From Streptomyces yatensis (lineage in GTDB: Bacteria > Actinomycetota > Actinomycetes > Streptomycetales > Streptomycetaceae): 64,000 nt of DNA. The notes beneath the pieces are model-generated. The model searched no databases, was not told the DNA's origin, and saw nothing but the letters and a program-made list of their open reading frames with translations. Position numbers and translations under genes: made by a program. How positions within the stretch are numbered: the stretch's first letter is position 1; the number at the start of each line of letters is the position of its first letter. Shown here piece by piece: positions 61,323 to 64,000 of the stretch. Where the stretch lies: contig NZ_CP072941.1 in NCBI RefSeq assembly GCF_018069625.1, positions 4,340,001 to 4,404,000 of the forward strand, given 5' to 3'.

Positions 61323-62282
61323 ATGGACACCTCCGGCCCGATACGGCCCCGGCTGCCGTCCCCCGTGTGGGACGTGGCCGACCCATGGCTCGCCGAGCGG
61401 GGCGTGGAGCTGCGGCTGAAGCGGGACGATCTCATCCATCCGCTGGTGCCGGGCAACAAGTGGCGCAAGCTCACCCCGAATCTGCGCGCGGCCGTCGAGC
61501 GGGGGCACACCCGGCTGCTCACCTTCGGCGGGGCGTACTCCAACCACATCCGCGCGGTGGCGGCGGCGGGCGCCGCGTACGGGCTGTCGACGGTCGGGGT
61601 CATCCGGGGCGACGAGCTGGCCGGCGCGCCGCGCAACTGGTCGCTGGCGCGGGCCGAGGAGCACGGCATGGAGCTGGCCTTCGTCACCCGCTCCGCCTAC
61701 CGCGAGACGCTGCGCGGCCTGAGCGAGGACGACCCGGGCACCCTGCGGGGGCTGGAGGAGCGGTGGGGGCGCGCCTACGTCCTCCCGGAGGGCGGTACGA
61801 ACGTCCTGGCGGCGCGCGGGGCGGCCGGGCTCGTCGCGGAGCTGCCCGATCCGGGCTCCGGCGATGTGGTGTGCTGCGCCGTCGGCACGGGCGGCACCCT
61901 CGCCGGTGTCGCGGCCGCGCTCCCGGCCGGGGCGCGGGCGGTGGGGTTCGCCGTACTGAAGGGGGCGGACGGCTATCTGGAGGGCGAGGTGGCCGAGCTG
62001 CACCGGCGCGGCTGGGGGCGGACGTTCGGCAACTGGCGGATCGAGCACGGCTGTCACGGCGGCGGGTACGGGCGCGTTCCGGTGGAGCTGGAGGCGTTCG
62101 CGGCCCGGTTCGAGGAGCGGCACGGGGTGCGGGTGGAGCGGCGGTATGTGGCGAAGATGCTGTGGGGGGTGTACGGGCTGGTGGAGCGGGGCGAACTGGC
62201 CCCGGGCAGCCGGGTGACGGCGGTGGTCACGGGGCCGCCGGATCCGGCGGGTTCGGAGGGCGGTGCGGCGCTGTCGACCTGA
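61323..62282 (+). CDS. PLP-dependent enzyme, D-cysteine desulfhydrase/ACC deaminase-like
   Basis: A 319-aa fold-type II PLP enzyme: [19 protein letters not shown] with the Schiff-base Lys in [23 protein letters not shown] binding the substrate carboxylate, and GTGGTLAG binding the phosphate. This is the DcyD/ACD family; sequence alone does not separate D-cysteine desulfhydrase from 1-aminocyclopropane-1-carboxylate deaminase. ATG at 61323 has AGGTGAG eight bases upstream; a GTG at 61311 is possible. Confidence 0.88.
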   Translation: MDTSGPIRPRLPSPVWDVADPWLAERGVELRLKRDDLIHPLVPGNKWRKLTPNLRAAVERGHTRLLTFGGAYSNHIRAVAAAGAAYGLSTVGVIRGDELAGAPRNWSLARAEEHGMELAFVTRSAYRETLRGLSEDDPGTLRGLEERWGRAYVLPEGGTNVLAARGAAGLVAELPDPGSGDVVCCAVGTGGTLAGVAAALPAGARAVGFAVLKGADGYLEGEVAELHRRGWGRTFGNWRIEHGCHGGGYGRVPVELEAFAARFEERHGVRVERRYVAKMLWGVYGLVERGELAPGSRVTAVVTGPPDPAGSEGGAALST

Positions 62283-62308
62283 CGGACGTCGCCGGTACTG
62301 CCCTGCCA

Positions 62309-62348
62309 GGGGTGCCCTGGTGCGGGGTGCCCCTCACCAGGGCACCCC
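62309..62348. terminator. Terminator after the desulfhydrase-like gene
   Basis: A perfect 14-bp stem (GGGGTGCCCTGGTG with CACCAGGGCACCCC) and a 12-nt loop. No gene is visible in the rest of 62283-62554. Confidence 0.88.
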
Positions 62349-62554
62349 GCTACGGGGCACCCGCGCGGGTGGTGGGTGGCGGGTGCGGGGCCTCCGGTGC
62401 GGCGCCCTGGACCGCACATTTACGGCGCCGGTGCCCAGGGGCGTGGGGTGGGCCGGGGATTGGCGCCACAAATATGCGAAAGCGTCCAGGACACCACACC
62501 TGCGACCCCGCCCCCTCCCGTCGTCTCACGGCCACCCGCCGGTGGCCCCGGGGG

Positions 62555-63505
62555 TCAGTCGGGGATGCGGAGGCGCATGACCCTCGTCGCCGCGTGGCGG
62601 ACCGTGCCTTCCTGGCGGACCTCGACCGTCAGATCCGGGGCGATCGGGCGGTAGGCGATCTCGGCGCCGACCCGGTCCAGGGCGGTGGGGAGTTCGGCGG
62701 GCGGGGGCTGGGGATCGGGCAGATCGCGCAGGGCCGTGCTGAGCTGGGCCCGGACGGCCGTGGCGAGCGGGGCGGAGATCACGGGCGTGTCGTCGCCGGG
62801 GAGCACCAGCGCGAGGGCGCGCGGGCGGAGCCGGGGGCCGACGACGCCCACGACGACGGCGTCACGCGTCTCCGAGTGGCGCACCTTCCGCCAGTGGCGG
62901 CCCGGCCGGTAGGGCTGGTCCAGCTCCTTGACCACCAGACCCTCGATACCGATCTCCAGCAGCGACTCGTACCAGGTGGCGGCCAGCCGCGGATCGGTCG
63001 TCATCGGCACGGCCTGCAGCGGGGGGCCGAGCGGTTCGAGGAGCGCCATCAGCCGGGCCCGGCGCTGTTCGTACGGAAGCGGCCGCAGATCCTCCGCGCC
63101 GATCGCGAGCAGGTCGAAGGCGGCGTAGGAGGCGGGCAGTTCCCGGGCGAGCCTCCCCGCCCGGGACTCGGACGCGGCGAAGGCGCGCTTCTGGACGGCG
63201 GCGAAGTCCGTGCGGTTGCCCGCCCACACCACCACCTCGCCGTCGAGCACCGTGCCGGGCGGCAGCGACCGCGCGGCGGCCTCCAGGTCGGGGAAGGCGC
63301 GGGTGATGATGCGGCCGGAGCGGGCCTGCATCCTGACGGTGTCCGCCAGCCGGAAGATCAGCAGCCGATGGCCGTCGAACTTGGGCTCGTAGGCCAGCCG
63401 CCGTCCGGGCGGGGCGGTCGGCAGGGTCGGGACGACGCGGGCCAGCGCCACCTCGACGGGCGGCTGGAGGGGCGGCTCGAGGGGCGGCTCGTGGGACGAC
63501 GTCAT
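62555..63505 (-). CDS. ATP-dependent DNA ligase, LigD ligase-domain type
   Basis: A 316-aa ligase. The adenylation motif YEPKFDGHR (catalytic Lys in KFDG, near residue 43) is followed by LDGEVVVW (motif III), [10 protein letters not shown] (motif IIIa), EGLVVKEL (motif IV) and HWRKVRH (motif V). An OB-fold tail follows. It would seal breaks in the non-homologous end-joining pathway. The start ATG at 63505 overlaps the stop of the polymerase gene by four bases, so the two proteins are made together. Confidence 0.9.
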   Translation of the reverse strand: MTSSHEPPLEPPLQPPVEVALARVVPTLPTAPPGRRLAYEPKFDGHRLLIFRLADTVRMQARSGRIITRAFPDLEAAARSLPPGTVLDGEVVVWAGNRTDFAAVQKRAFAASESRAGRLARELPASYAAFDLLAIGAEDLRPLPYEQRRARLMALLEPLGPPLQAVPMTTDPRLAATWYESLLEIGIEGLVVKELDQPYRPGRHWRKVRHSETRDAVVVGVVGPRLRPRALALVLPGDDTPVISAPLATAVRAQLSTALRDLPDPQPPPAELPTALDRVGAEIAYRPIAPDLTVEVRQEGTVRHAATRVMRLRIPD

Positions 63506-64000
63506 CGGTCGACCGCACCTGCGTCGTCGGCGTCCTCTTCGCCGTCGCTTTCCCCGGCACCGCCCGCGCCCGTCGGCAGCGGGCGCGCCTGCCCGGGGTC
63601 GAGCAGCGGGGCGAGCAGATCCCCGTGGCGTTCGAGCCGCGCGGGGATGTCGTCGATCAGGAAGGACAGCTCCGCCGGGGCCCGGCACTCCTCGACCTCC
63701 TCCCAGGTGACGGGCGTGGAGACGGCCGGTTCGGGGACGGCGCGGGGGGTGTAGGGGGCGGCGGTGGTCTTCGCGGCCGCGTTCTGGCTGAAGTCCACGT
63801 ACACCTTCCCCGGCCGCAGCGCGCGGGTCATCTTGCGGATCACCAGGTCCGGCATGGCGTTCGCGGCCTCCAGGGCCAGCCGTCTGGCGTAGGCGGTGAC
63901 CTGGCGGGAGGGGGTCGGCTCCACCGGCACCAGCAGATGCAGCCCCTTGGAGCCGCTGGTCTTCGCGTAGGCCGTGAGGCCGTCGTCGGCCAGCCGCTCG
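63502..64000 (-). CDS. LigD-type primase-polymerase domain protein (partial, C-terminal part)
   Basis: The frame enters from the right edge (LADDGLTAYAKTSGSKGLHLLVPV) and shows the archaeo-eukaryotic primase-type polymerase of bacterial end joining: SGSKGLHLLVP, IRKMTRALRPGKVYVDFSQN and a TPVTWEEVEEC segment. A C-terminal acidic Gly/Asp/Glu tail follows. It adds nucleotides at broken ends. In many bacteria it is fused to the ligase as LigD; here it is a separate gene overlapping the ligase by four bases. The start lies outside the window. Confidence 0.9.
   Translation of the reverse strand, partial: ERLADDGLTAYAKTSGSKGLHLLVPVEPTPSRQVTAYARRLALEAANAMPDLVIRKMTRALRPGKVYVDFSQNAAAKTTAAPYTPRAVPEPAVSTPVTWEEVEECRAPAELSFLIDDIPARLERHGDLLAPLLDPGQARPLPTGAGGAGESDGEEDADDAGAVDR

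Overview
The window is a stretch of chromosome from a high-GC actinomycete, almost certainly a Streptomyces. The evidence is codons ending in G or C, frequent GTG and some TTG starts, an HrdD-type sigma factor with a disulfide-stress promoter, the desferrioxamine gene set desEFABCD behind an IdeR/DmdR iron box, Tat lipoproteins, WXG100 proteins and many TetR, MarR and XRE regulators.

Layout. 1-2869: fructose PTS operon (fruR-fruK-fruA, minus strand, fruA cut by the window edge). 3210-9000: a short-chain dehydrogenase, hrdD, a small membrane protein, a questin-oxidase-like protein, a 19-bp tandem repeat, a DODA-type dioxygenase and a divergent MarR regulator. 9149-14290: a drug-exporter/TetR pair, a secreted M6-like protease, and a FabR-like regulator divergent from two small membrane proteins, with matching palindromes in the gap. 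14386-16669: a vanillate-demethylase-type oxygenase and reductase enclosing a small Cys/His protein. 16740-24349: iron box and desferrioxamine uptake and biosynthesis.

24627-31960: an accessory island next to tRNA-Arg(CCT). It has a broken tyrosine-recombinase fragment, then a tightly coupled three-gene operon on the minus strand: a Nudix/NrtR-like protein, a PNP-type nucleosidase and a multi-pass membrane protein. The nucleosidase and the membrane protein carry the same ~22-residue motif, which resembles RHIM/bacterial amyloid signalling motifs. I regard this as the best candidate for an undescribed (probably immune or cell-death) system. Then come an epoxide-hydrolase-like lipoprotein, debris of an indolepyruvate oxidoreductase gene, and a MarR regulator with two operator copies beside a small gene. 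A near-copy of the tRNA terminator lies at the far side.

31979-45517: a type VII secretion and envelope-signalling region. It contains an FHA-bearing EccC/EssC ATPase, two WXG100-like proteins flanking a 515-aa partner, a Ser/Thr kinase with an outside peptidoglycan-binding domain, three paralogous genes each combining an XRE-like helix-turn-helix, one membrane segment and a different outside domain, an AraC regulator, and a secreted peptidoglycan-binding protein. A shared motif built on GGAnnTCCC/GGGAnnTCC recurs in the intergenic regions of this locus and may be its common operator.

45755-55728: a WYL regulator divergent from a small protein across a perfect palindrome, a PobA-like monooxygenase with divergent TetR, an FG-GAP repeat protein, a GYD protein, an epoxide hydrolase, a glycoside-hydrolase-like Tat lipoprotein and a second Ser/Thr kinase. 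55917-59377: an XRE-TetR fusion regulator followed by three genes that make a complete L-carnitine to glycine betaine route. 59527-64000: a methyltransferase, an ArsR/SRPBCC pair, a D-cysteine-desulfhydrase-like enzyme, and an end-joining ligase and polymerase encoded as separate overlapping genes.
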